Shown: positions 34,439 through 42,487 of the stretch, piece after piece | Position numbering within the stretch: the first letter of the stretch is position 1 | How the letters are laid out: each line of letters starts with the position of its first letter | DNA from: JALZOC01 sp038320555 | Lineage (GTDB): Bacteria > Acidobacteriota > Vicinamibacteria > Vicinamibacterales > 2-12-FULL-66-21 | Assembly: GCA_038320555.1 (NCBI GenBank) | Contig: JBBQEJ010000007.1 | Span: forward strand, 8,210-72,209 | Length of the DNA: 64,000 bases | Direction of reading: 5' to 3' | The notes under the pieces: generated by a model | Seen by the model: the letters and a program-made list of their open reading frames with translations, nothing else | Told to the model about the DNA's origin: nothing | The model's database searches: none | Translations under genes and position numbers: made by a program

Positions 34439-35680
34439 ATGCTGAAGCGCCGTGGCGTCATGATTCTGGGCCCCTTTGTCGTGGCAACGAGCCTTCTTGC
34501 GGCGAGTGCACAGGGTCCGCATCCGGGGACCGCCGCTTCTGACTTGACCGTCCATGAATGGGGCACCTTTACGACCGTTGCAGGTGCCGACGGCCAGGCC
34601 GTTCAATGGCGCCCGTTGAGCGGACCAGCTGACCTGCCGTGCTTTGTCACCGCGCTCAATCCCGGCAGCATCAAGACCGACCGTGGCGGCGTGCCAGGAC
34701 TCAAGGCCACCGTCCGCATGGAGACGCCGGTTCTGTACTTCTATTCGCCCCGCGAGCAGACCGTGCGCGCCAAGGTGGAGTTTCTGCAGGGCGTGATCTC
34801 CGAGTGGTACCCACAAGCACACGTACCGCAGGCTATCCCCGCGCGAACGATGGCGGGCGGGTTCGGGAGCATCGAGTGGAACGATGTGAGGGTCACCCCC
34901 GGGGCGAAGCCGAATCTGCCGACCGACTCCGGGAAAAGCCACTACTACGCGGCCCGCGAGACTGACGCGGCTTCGCTGCAGGTCGGGTCGCAGCAGGAGA
35001 AATTCCTGTTTTATCGCGGGATCGCCAACTTCCCGGTCCCCGTGTCCGCGACGGTTGCTCGCGACGGCACGATTGCGGTGAAAAGCATCGGGGAGTACCG
35101 GATTGGCACATTCATCATGTTCGAGCGTCGGGGAGACCGCCTCGGCTACCGGATAATCCATCCGCCTGCGAACGAGATGTCTGTCGAACGTCCCGCGCTG
35201 ACCGAGAGCGTAGAGTCGCTGCGCGAGGCGCTTGGCGGGCTGCTGGTCGAGCAGGGCCTGTATCCGCGGGAAGCTGCGGCAATGCTCGAGACCTGGCGCG
35301 ACTCCTGGTTCGAGGACGGCGCGCGGTTGTTCTACCTGCTGCCGCAAGCCACCGTTGAGGCGATCCTGCCGCTACAGATCCAACCACGTCCTGCTACGAT
35401 CACGCGTGTGTTCGTCGGCCGCATGGAGATCGTGACGCCTGAGATCCAGACCGAGGTCGCGCGCGCGATTCGAAAGAACGATCGCCAGACACTACGTAAG
35501 TACGGCCGCTTCCTCGAACCGTTCTCGTCTGTCGCCCAGGCGCAGCTCTCGGCGACCCACGACGAGGGAAAAATCGAGACCGCGGTTCGAGCCATTGCCG
35601 CAGAACATGCGGCACAGCCGGCAGCGTGTCATGCCGTCACGGCGACGGCCTCAGCGACCGGCTATAATCGCGCTCCGTAA
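34439..35680 (+). CDS. Secreted protein of unknown function with VHEWGTFT motif
   Basis: A 413-aa exported protein: a signal peptide (residues 1-26), then LTVHEWGTFTTVAGADGQ and METPVLYFYSPRE, a pattern I associate with a recurring uncharacterised family in Acidobacteria and Planctomycetes. Later segments (FLFYRGIANFPVPV, GLYPREAAAMLETWRDSWFE) look conserved and acidic/aromatic. No catalytic motif could be assigned. GAGGAG precedes ATG 34439. Its last codons form the left arm of a hairpin that covers the ribosome-binding site of the next gene. Confidence 0.75.
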   Translation: MLKRRGVMILGPFVVATSLLAASAQGPHPGTAASDLTVHEWGTFTTVAGADGQAVQWRPLSGPADLPCFVTALNPGSIKTDRGGVPGLKATVRMETPVLYFYSPREQTVRAKVEFLQGVISEWYPQAHVPQAIPARTMAGGFGSIEWNDVRVTPGAKPNLPTDSGKSHYYAARETDAASLQVGSQQEKFLFYRGIANFPVPVSATVARDGTIAVKSIGEYRIGTFIMFERRGDRLGYRIIHPPANEMSVERPALTESVESLREALGGLLVEQGLYPREAAAMLETWRDSWFEDGARLFYLLPQATVEAILPLQIQPRPATITRVFVGRMEIVTPEIQTEVARAIRKNDRQTLRKYGRFLEPFSSVAQAQLSATHDEGKIETAVRAIAAEHAAQPAACHAVTATASATGYNRAP

Positions 35681-35690
35681 AGGAGCGCGA
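35663..35690 (+). promoter_or_regulatory. -10 box plus hairpin covering the next gene's ribosome-binding site
   Basis: TATAAT at 35663-35668 and a perfect 9-bp stem TCGCGCTCC (35668-35676) / GGAGCGCGA (35682-35690) with a 5-nt loop GTAAA. The right arm holds the Shine-Dalgarno AGGAG and touches the ATG at 35690; the loop contains the stop codon of the upstream gene. Confidence 0.6.
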
Positions 35691-37306
35691 TGGCTCGTCG
35701 TCTGGCACTGATCTTCCTGATCCTTCTGGTCACCGGGTCCGGGCACACTTCCGCCCGGGCTCCCGGCGATCCGCGTCCGATACCGCGCGCGGCCGGTGTA
35801 CCACAGTCCTTCGATTTGGTCGTCTACGGGGCCACGGCCGGCGGCGTGATCACCGCGGTGGCGGCCGCGCGTGAAGGCCTGACGGTCGCGCTCCTCGAAC
35901 CGGGACGTCACCTCGGGGGCATGGTGTCGGGCGGGCTCGGCTGGACCGACTATGGCCGGAAGGAAGTGATCGGCGGCTTCTCGCTCGAGTTCTTCGAACG
36001 CGTCGGCGCGAGATATGGCCGGCCCATCGAATGGCACTTCGAGCCTCACGTGGCCGAGGCGGTGTTCAACGACCTTGTCAAGGAAGCCGGCGTGCGCGTG
36101 TTTCTCAATCATCGGCTGCGCGCGAAGAACGGCGTTGGTAAATCGGGCACGCGCCTCATAGAGATGCTCACGGAAGACGGCACGTCCTTCCGCGGCAGGA
36201 TCTTTGCCGACGCCACGTACGAAGGCGATCTGATGGCGCAGGCGGGCGTGTCGTACACGTGGGGCAGGGAAGGAATCAAGGAGTACAACGAATCGCTTGC
36301 GGGCGTGCGCGACCACACGCCGCTCCACCAGTTTCGCGCGGCTGTGTCTCCTGTCGGCTCGTCAGGCAAACCGCTTCCCGAGATCATGCCGCGGTCGAAC
36401 GATCCCGTCGGGGCCGCCGACAAGCGCGTGCAGGCCTACAACTTTCGGCTCTGCATGACGAAGACGCCTGAGAACCGCGTGGCCTGGCCGAAGCCGGCCG
36501 GCTATCGAGCGGCACGTTACGAACTGCTCGCGCGGTATCTGCCCGCATTCGAGAGGGAGCTCGGCCACCCCTTGGGCATCAACGACGTCATGAAGGCCGA
36601 CATCCTCCAGAACGGCAAGACCGACACGAACAACAACGGCGCGTTCTCGACCGACTACATCGGCGGTAGCTACGGGTATCCGGAAGGCAGCTACGCCGAG
36701 CGCGCGCGCATCCGGCAGGCTCATGTCGACTACGTTCAGGGCTTTCTGTACTTTCTTTCGACCGACCCGCGCGTGCCGGCCGCTCTCTCCGCCGAGATGA
36801 AGGAGTGGGGGCTTTGCCGCGACGAGTTCGTCGACGCCGATCACTGGCCGTATCAGCTGTACGTGCGCGAGGCGCGGCGCATGGTGGGCGAGTACGTGAT
36901 GTCGCAGAACGACATCCAGACCGAACTGGGCAAGCCGGACGCGATCGGGATGGGGTCGTATAACAGCGACTCCCACAACGTCCAGCGCAGGCCGACCGAG
37001 GATGGCACGGCGGTCGAGAACGAAGGGGACATGCAGGTGCGCGTGACCCCGTACGAGATTCCGTACCGCGTCATGCTGCCGAGGCGGACCGAGGCCACGA
37101 ATCTCCTCGTGCCGGTCTGTTTTTCGGCGACACATGTGGCGTACTCGACGCTACGGATGGAGCCTCAATATATGATCGTCGGCCACGCCGCCGGCGTGGC
37201 GGCTAAAATGGCGATCCAAGGGCAACAGGCCGTGCAAGACATCGACACGCGCGCGCTGGCGGCGAAGCTGAAATCGCAGCGCGTGGTACTGTCCGAAAGC
37301 AAGTGA
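35690..37306 (+). CDS. Exported FAD-dependent oxidoreductase
   Basis: A 538-aa flavoprotein with a signal peptide (residues 1-24). The dinucleotide-binding motif is degenerate but clear: FDLVVYGATAGGVITAVAAA, then the acidic end of beta-2 in VALLEPGRHLGGMVSGGLG. The C-terminal VPVCFSATHVAYSTLRMEPQ and IVGHAAGVAAKMAI match the FAD-dependent oxidoreductase family common in secreted sugar-related clusters of Acidobacteria and Planctomycetes. Export of a flavoprotein through a Sec-like signal is unusual but normal for this family. Substrate unknown. Confidence 0.88.
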   Translation: MARRLALIFLILLVTGSGHTSARAPGDPRPIPRAAGVPQSFDLVVYGATAGGVITAVAAAREGLTVALLEPGRHLGGMVSGGLGWTDYGRKEVIGGFSLEFFERVGARYGRPIEWHFEPHVAEAVFNDLVKEAGVRVFLNHRLRAKNGVGKSGTRLIEMLTEDGTSFRGRIFADATYEGDLMAQAGVSYTWGREGIKEYNESLAGVRDHTPLHQFRAAVSPVGSSGKPLPEIMPRSNDPVGAADKRVQAYNFRLCMTKTPENRVAWPKPAGYRAARYELLARYLPAFERELGHPLGINDVMKADILQNGKTDTNNNGAFSTDYIGGSYGYPEGSYAERARIRQAHVDYVQGFLYFLSTDPRVPAALSAEMKEWGLCRDEFVDADHWPYQLYVREARRMVGEYVMSQNDIQTELGKPDAIGMGSYNSDSHNVQRRPTEDGTAVENEGDMQVRVTPYEIPYRVMLPRRTEATNLLVPVCFSATHVAYSTLRMEPQYMIVGHAAGVAAKMAIQGQQAVQDIDTRALAAKLKSQRVVLSESK

Positions 37307-37406
37307 CGCCCCGTGGATCAACAGGTGTCTCCCCTTTCTCACCGTCTCCTGTGGGATCGTGACGGCGCAGAATGTCCGAACCGTATCCGCACTGGATGGA
37401 GTTGAC

Positions 37407-38999
37407 ATGAGAAGAGCGATAGCTGCCGCCATCTTTCTCGCGATCGCGGTGCCCGCGATTGCCGCCGACCGCGTCAAGACCGCCAACGGGACCGTTGAAG
37501 GCACCACCGGGCAGAGTGGGATTCGGGCCTATCGCGGCATTCCCTTCGCCGCGCCCCCCGTGGGCGATCTGCGATGGCAGGCGCCACAGCCGGTCAAGAA
37601 CTGGGAGGGCGTCCGCAGCGCCACGCAGTTCGGCCCGCGGTGCGTGCAGGCGCCGCTTTTCAGCGACATGAATTTCCGCTCGAACGGGATGAGCGAGGAT
37701 TGCCTCTACCTGAACGTCTGGACGCCTGCGAAGCCGGGCAGCGAGCGGCTGCCGGTGCTCGTGTATTTCTTCGGCGGCGGGTTTGTCGCGGGCGACGGCT
37801 CCGAGCCCCGTTACGACGGCGAGAGCATGGCCCGCAAGGGCCTCGTGTCGCTGACGGTTAATTACCGGCTTGGCGTCTTCGGATTCATGGCCCATCCCGA
37901 ACTGACGAAGGAATCACCGCACCATGCGTCTGGGAACTACGCGTTGCTCCATCAGAACGCGGCGCTGCGATGGGTGCAGAACAACATCGCCGCCTTCGGG
38001 GGCGATCCGAAGAAGGTCACCATTGCGGGTGAATCGGCCGGGTCAATCGCCGTCAGTGCGCAGATGGCCTCGCCGCTCTCGAAGGATCTCATCGCCGGAG
38101 CGATCGGCGAAAGCGGCGCGCTCATCGCGCCGACGCTTCCGCCTGTGTCGCTCGCGCAAGGGGAAGAGGCGGGGGCTAAATTCGCGGCCAGCCTCGGCGC
38201 GGGCTCGCTGGCTGCGCTGCGGGCGATGCCGACCGCCCAGATCCAGGACGCCGCCGCGAAGTTGCCGTTCGGGCGGTTCGCGTCGACCGTTGATGGATAC
38301 TTCCTGCCGAAATTGCCCGCCGAGATATTTGCCGCGGGCGAGCAGGCACATGTGCCGTTGCTCGTCGGATGGAACACCGAGGAGAACGGCGCCCGAGTCA
38401 TCCTTGCCGCGAGCGATCCGACGCCCGAGAATCTGGCGAAGGCCGTGCGCACGCTCTACGGCGATCGCGCCGACGACGCGGTGAAACTCTACGCCGGCAC
38501 CAACGCGGACGAAGTGCGGCAGGCCGCGACCGATCTCGCGAGCGACAGGTTCATTGCCTACGGCACCTGGAAATGGGCCGATCTTCACGGCAAGACCGGC
38601 GGGAAGCCTGTCTATCGCTATCTCTACGCGCGTCCACGGCCGGCGGCGATTGCCGCCCCGGCCGCGAGCGCTGGCGGCAACGCCCCCGTGACTCCCGCCC
38701 CCCCGCGCGGCGCCGTTCATTCCGCCGAAATCGAGTACGCGATGGGCAACCTCGCCACCAACAAGGTGTACGCGTGGACGCCGGACGACAACAAAGTGTC
38801 GGACGTCATGCAGGGCTACTTCGCGAACTTCGTGAAGACCGGGAACCCGAACGGCCCCGGTCTTCCTCAATGGCCCGCCGCCAACGGCGGCGCGACCACG
38901 CAGTTCATGCGTCTCGATGTCGATTCCCGCGCGGAGGCAGAGAAAACGCGCGAGCGGTACTTGTTTCTCGATTCGATCTACAACAAGCCGCCGAAATGA
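37407..38999 (+). CDS. Secreted type-B carboxylesterase
   Basis: A 530-aa esterase/lipase. Signal peptide 1-20. Oxyanion loop FFGGGF at 121-126, nucleophile elbow GESAG at 208-212 (S210), an acidic residue in WNTEENGA and the histidine in GAVHSAEIEYAM complete the type-B carboxylesterase triad. The conserved DCLYLNVWTP is present. The start at ATG 37407 is chosen for the signal peptide and the GGAG 5-9 bp upstream. It is followed by a convergent marR gene. It hydrolyses esters; the natural substrate is unknown. Confidence 0.92.
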   Translation: MRRAIAAAIFLAIAVPAIAADRVKTANGTVEGTTGQSGIRAYRGIPFAAPPVGDLRWQAPQPVKNWEGVRSATQFGPRCVQAPLFSDMNFRSNGMSEDCLYLNVWTPAKPGSERLPVLVYFFGGGFVAGDGSEPRYDGESMARKGLVSLTVNYRLGVFGFMAHPELTKESPHHASGNYALLHQNAALRWVQNNIAAFGGDPKKVTIAGESAGSIAVSAQMASPLSKDLIAGAIGESGALIAPTLPPVSLAQGEEAGAKFAASLGAGSLAALRAMPTAQIQDAAAKLPFGRFASTVDGYFLPKLPAEIFAAGEQAHVPLLVGWNTEENGARVILAASDPTPENLAKAVRTLYGDRADDAVKLYAGTNADEVRQAATDLASDRFIAYGTWKWADLHGKTGGKPVYRYLYARPRPAAIAAPAASAGGNAPVTPAPPRGAVHSAEIEYAMGNLATNKVYAWTPDDNKVSDVMQGYFANFVKTGNPNGPGLPQWPAANGGATTQFMRLDVDSRAEAEKTRERYLFLDSIYNKPPK

Positions 39000-39026
39000 T
39001 TTGACGCCGCCGCGCGATCAAAAAAC

Positions 39027-39473
39027 TCACTGGCTCTGTTGCTGGATCTTGGCGATGAGAGCGATGAGTTGACGCCCTTCTTCGTCTGTCAACGTGGCGA
39101 AGATTTCCTGCTCTGAGTCTTGCTGAATCCGGATCCCCTGGTCGTACGCCTTTCGGCCCGCCGGCGTCATCACAGCCAGGCGCGATCGCCGATCGTTCGG
39201 GTCCGGTTCACGCGTCACGAAACCATCAGCTTCCAGACGATCGATGAGCTGCGTGATATTCGATTTCACACAGGCGAGCCGTTCCGCCAGCTGGCCAAGC
39301 GGCAATGACTCGCCGGCAACCGTTAACTGGTGCAGCGCCGCCAATTTCGGCAATGAGAGCCCAAGCACCGCGAGTCTCGTCTCTACGTGCGCTTGCGCCG
39401 CCTCGGCGGCGTGGAGCAAGGAGAATAGGCCCGGACGGGAGTCTACCGCATCGTTCACATATGTATTATACAT
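39027..39473 (-). CDS. MarR-family transcriptional regulator
   Basis: A 148-aa winged-helix protein: ALHQLTVAGESLPLGQLAE, then LACVKSNITQLIDRLEADGF (recognition helix) and VTREPDPNDRRSRLAVMTP (the wing, with the DxRxxR motif of MarR). The upstream open frame is discarded because the MarR fold starts near MYNTYVNDAV. The start codon lies inside a perfect inverted repeat TATGTA-TTA-TACATA (39460-39474), likely its own operator. A divergent small secreted protein gene starts 55 bp away and could share control. Confidence 0.9.
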   Translation of the reverse strand: MYNTYVNDAVDSRPGLFSLLHAAEAAQAHVETRLAVLGLSLPKLAALHQLTVAGESLPLGQLAERLACVKSNITQLIDRLEADGFVTREPDPNDRRSRLAVMTPAGRKAYDQGIRIQQDSEQEIFATLTDEEGRQLIALIAKIQQQSQ

Positions 39474-39474
39474 A
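39460..39474. promoter_or_regulatory. Candidate MarR operator overlapping the marR start codon
   Basis: Perfect inverted repeat TATGTA (39460-39465), 3-bp spacer, TACATA (39469-39474). It overlaps the marR ATG (39471-39473), which fits autorepression by a MarR dimer. Confidence 0.5.
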
Positions 39475-39528
39475 CCTTGTGGGGTTATGGAAAGCGTCTC
39501 CAAGGTCCCCCTGCGATAAGATTTCGGC

Positions 39529-39894
39529 ATGACCTCATTTGTCCGATTGCTGACCATCATCGGCCTGGCCGCGGTAGTTTCGGCCGAGCCCGCGAAAGTG
39601 GCGGGGAAGTGGAATGTGACCCTGCAACTCGAATCGATCACCGGACATCCCGTCATCACGCTCAAGCAGGACGGCGAGAAACTGACCGGCACCTACGAAG
39701 GACGCTACGGCGTATCGGACCTCAAAGGGTCCATCAAGGACAACGTGATCGAGTTCACGGTGGTTGTCCTTGCGGAAGGGACACGAACCGAGGGCGTCTT
39801 CGGCGGAAAGGCGGACGGCGACTCGATGGGGGGGACAGTGGAGTTCGAGGGTGCCGGCGAGGGCACGTGGTCCGCGGTCCGGGTGAAGGAGTAG
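39529..39894 (+). CDS. Small secreted protein of unknown function
   Basis: A 121-aa exported protein: signal peptide 1-19, then an all-beta domain with GKWNVTLQLES, GEKLTGTYEG and GTVEFEGAGEGTWSAVRV. The GKW...G..LTGTY pattern is common in small secreted lipocalin-like domains of Acidobacteria. It is divergent from marR; the phospholipase-C-like pseudogene starts 2 bp after its stop codon, so they once formed an operon. Confidence 0.75.
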   Translation: MTSFVRLLTIIGLAAVVSAEPAKVAGKWNVTLQLESITGHPVITLKQDGEKLTGTYEGRYGVSDLKGSIKDNVIEFTVVVLAEGTRTEGVFGGKADGDSMGGTVEFEGAGEGTWSAVRVKE

Positions 39895-39895
39895 G

Positions 39896-40433
39896 ATGGG
39901 CGGGCGGACAGCGAAAAGGGTCGGGATTGCACCCGTCGCCCTGGCGCTCGCGTATGTGCTGGCGACGCCGCATGTGGCTGCCGCGTACTCCGTCCTCGCG
40001 CACGAGGCGATTATCGACGCCGCGTGGGACGCCTCCATCGTCCCGGCGCTGCGCGCGCGTTTTCATCCGTCAGCTGCCGACCTCAAGCGCGCTCGTGCAT
40101 TGGCGTTACGGCGGCAGCCTGATCCAGGACATCGGGTACTACCCCTTCTCCAGCCGGTTGTTCGGCAACCTCACCCACTACGTTCGCAGTGATGATTTCA
40201 TCGAGGCACTCCTCCGGGAATCGACCGACGTGACTGAATGCGCCTTCGCTCTCGGCGCGCTCGCGCATTACGCGGCCGACAACGATGGCCACCCGCTCGC
40301 GGCCAACCGCGCCGTGCCGGCGCTGTACCCGAAGCTCCGCGCAAGGTTCGGCAACGCCGTGTCCTTCGACTCGGCGCATCGACGGTCGCTCGCTCAGGCG
40401 GGCTCCTTCGGCTCGCGTAGCAGCTTTCGGTGA
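39896..40433 (+). pseudogene. Frameshifted, truncated zinc-dependent phospholipase-C-like gene
   Basis: The first frame (ATG 39896) gives a signal-like start, then AYSVLAHEAIIDAAWD, a histidine-containing opening typical of the zinc phospholipase C/S1-P1-like family. Near 40106 the reading frame shifts: from TAC at 40107 the next frame continues YGGSLIQDIGYYPFSSRLFG, then LTHYVRSDDFIEAL and ALGALAHYAADNDGHPLA. One extra T at about 40106 explains the break. The C-terminus is also lost: after FGNAVSF the sequence turns unrelated and stops at 40433. Intact relatives continue for 100 or more residues. Confidence 0.75.
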
Positions 40434-40549
40434 CCGCATACAATTTTGGCGAGCGGTCACAGAAACGTAATTGGCGGGGCCTTAGGGCCCGCAAAAGACT
40501 CGAAGAAGCTTCCCGCCGCCGCGGCACGTCGATTGCGCCACGCGCGTGA

Positions 40550-41659
40550 ATGCGCTTCCTGGACCCCCGTGCGGCGGCTCTTGCGATCGCACTGGCGGTG
40601 CTGCCCGCGCACGTTGCTGTGGCGCGGGGGCAGGAGCCCGCGCTGCCGGCGCCGGAGGCGTGGGCCGCGCTCGATCGTGGCGACGCGGAGAAGGCTGCCT
40701 CGATCTTCCGCGAGGAGCTGGAGAGGAGTCCCGGAAACGCGGTCCTCTATTACGGCGCCGGCTATGCCGCGTTCTCGCTGGGCCGGACCGATGCGGCGAT
40801 CTCGTCACTGAAACACGCCATCGAATGCAATCCACGGTTCGTGGTGGCGATGGTGCTGCTGTCGCAGGTCGCCTATCAGGCCGCAGATCTCGATCTCGCG
40901 GTGCGGACGCTCGAGAAGGCGGCGGGGATCGCGCCGCGCGACCGGCGCATCGCGCAGCAGCTCGAGCAGTGGCGGAGCGAGGCGGCGCTTCACGACAGCT
41001 TCAAGGAACGCTCGACGGTCCGCTTCCGCGTCCTCTTCGAGGGAGCTGCTGAAAAGGCGATCGGCGATCACGTGGCGGCCGTGCTCGAATCCGCCTACTG
41101 GCGGATCGGGAAGACGCTGAATACGTACCCCTCCGAAACCCTGACCGTCATCCTGTATACGAACCGCCAGTTCCAGGACATCACCCGCGCGCCGGCCTGG
41201 GCCGGCGGTGGATACGACGGACGGATCCGTCTTCCGGTAGGAGGCGCACTGCGATCGCCGAAAACGCTCGAACGGGTCGTGACGCACGAGTTCGTTCACG
41301 CCGTCATCCACAGCGCGGCACCTAGCGGCGCACCGACTTGGATCAACGAGGGCCTCGCGAGCTACATGGAATCGCCTGACCGCGCGTGGGTAGCACAGGT
41401 GCTCCGCAAGGCCGAGGGTCGCATCGCGCTCGAAGACCTGGCCGACGGATTCGATCGGTTCGACGGCGGGACGGCGCTCGTCGCGTATGCCGAGAGTCTC
41501 ATTGCCGGGCAACTCCTGTGCGAGCGCCTCGGCGGCAATCTCGGCCCCTTCCTGCAGATGCTTGGTAACGGACACACCGTCGACCAGGCGCTCAGCAGTC
41601 ATAACGTGCAGCCTGAGGCGTTTTACGCCGAGTGGCAGCGCCGGATTAACGGACAGTAA
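40550..41659 (+). CDS. Exported TPR / gluzincin (MA-type) metallopeptidase-like protein
   Basis: A 369-aa protein with a signal-like start (residues 1-26), about three TPR units (about 33-135: AWAALDRGDAEKAASIFREE, ...), then a metallopeptidase-like domain with the zinc motif HEFVH at 246-250 and the third ligand E267 in NEGLASY. Proteins of this build are common in Acidobacteria; the role may be proteolytic or in cell-envelope maintenance. It precedes the DnaJ-domain gene by 14 bp and is likely in an operon with it. Confidence 0.85.
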   Translation: MRFLDPRAAALAIALAVLPAHVAVARGQEPALPAPEAWAALDRGDAEKAASIFREELERSPGNAVLYYGAGYAAFSLGRTDAAISSLKHAIECNPRFVVAMVLLSQVAYQAADLDLAVRTLEKAAGIAPRDRRIAQQLEQWRSEAALHDSFKERSTVRFRVLFEGAAEKAIGDHVAAVLESAYWRIGKTLNTYPSETLTVILYTNRQFQDITRAPAWAGGGYDGRIRLPVGGALRSPKTLERVVTHEFVHAVIHSAAPSGAPTWINEGLASYMESPDRAWVAQVLRKAEGRIALEDLADGFDRFDGGTALVAYAESLIAGQLLCERLGGNLGPFLQMLGNGHTVDQALSSHNVQPEAFYAEWQRRINGQ

Positions 41660-41673
41660 ACGCGAGGCGCAAG

Positions 41674-42246
41674 ATGAGTCATACCGCCACGACCGCAGAT
41701 GAGAAGGCGCAGGACTATTACGAGGTGCTGCAGGTCAGCGCCAGCGCCGAGCTCGAGACGATTCATCGCGTGTATCGTCTGCTCGCACAGCGGTTCCATC
41801 CCGATAACCACGAAACGGGCAATCCGGCTCGTTTCCGTTTGATCAGCGAGGCGTACGGGGTGCTCAGCAATCCGGAGGACCGCGCGCGCTACGACGTCAT
41901 CCACGAGCAGCAGAAGCAGGAACGTTGGCGGCTGGTCTCAACGGGCGGGGATGCCGACAACGACTTCGAGATGGAGCAGCGAGTGCGGCTGACCGTCCTC
42001 GAGGTGCTGTATACGAAGCGGCGGATGGAACCGCGCGAACCTGCCGTCTACACCCTCGATCTCGAGGGGATGATCGGCCGTCCGCGGGAGCACCTCGAGT
42101 TCACGATCTGGTATCTGGGTCAGAAAAAGTTCGTGAGCCGCGACGACAACTCCCGGCTGATTATCACCGCGGACGGAGTCGAATACCTGGAAGCCAACTA
42201 TCAGGCGAATACCCGTCTTCGACTCCAGTCGGCGTCTCAGGTCTAG
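41674..42246 (+). CDS. DnaJ-domain protein
   Basis: A 190-aa protein with an N-terminal J domain (about 14-75: DYYEVLQVSASAELETIHRV, HPD at 42-44, ISEAYGVLSNPEDRARYD) that should stimulate an Hsp70. There is no Gly/Phe or zinc-finger region. The C-terminal half (about 100-180) looks like a winged-helix domain (LEFTIWYLGQKKFVSRDDNS; LIITADGVEYLEANY). This J-plus-winged-helix layout is not canonical DnaJ, and its client is unknown. Confidence 0.85.
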   Translation: MSHTATTADEKAQDYYEVLQVSASAELETIHRVYRLLAQRFHPDNHETGNPARFRLISEAYGVLSNPEDRARYDVIHEQQKQERWRLVSTGGDADNDFEMEQRVRLTVLEVLYTKRRMEPREPAVYTLDLEGMIGRPREHLEFTIWYLGQKKFVSRDDNSRLIITADGVEYLEANYQANTRLRLQSASQV

Positions 42247-42283
42247 ACCGGGGGACGTTCTTCTTGCTGGAGCAGGCGCGCAC

Positions 42284-42475
42284 GTCGCCCGCTGGCCGCC
42301 GCTCCGCACGGGCCACCCCACCGCGCAGGCGCGCGCGGCGGGGACCCCGGCGCCGGGAAATCGCTCGCACCTCGCGGCGAAAGGGAGCAAGACCCCACCC
42401 GGCCAGCGGGCCGACCGTTTTTGGGACGATGCGGCGGGAGGGTGGCGACGCCCGACACTTGGGGCCGGGCGTCGC
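42284..42475. repeat. GC-rich inverted-repeat region between convergent genes
   Basis: The spacer between the DnaJ-type gene and the next minus-strand gene holds CCCGCTGGCC (42288-42297) facing GGCCAGCGGG (42401-42410), plus a hairpin CGACGCCCG / CGGGCGTCG near 42447-42473. No gene is seen in the spacer. Confidence 0.5.
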
Positions 42476-42487
42476 GAGGGCGGTGGG

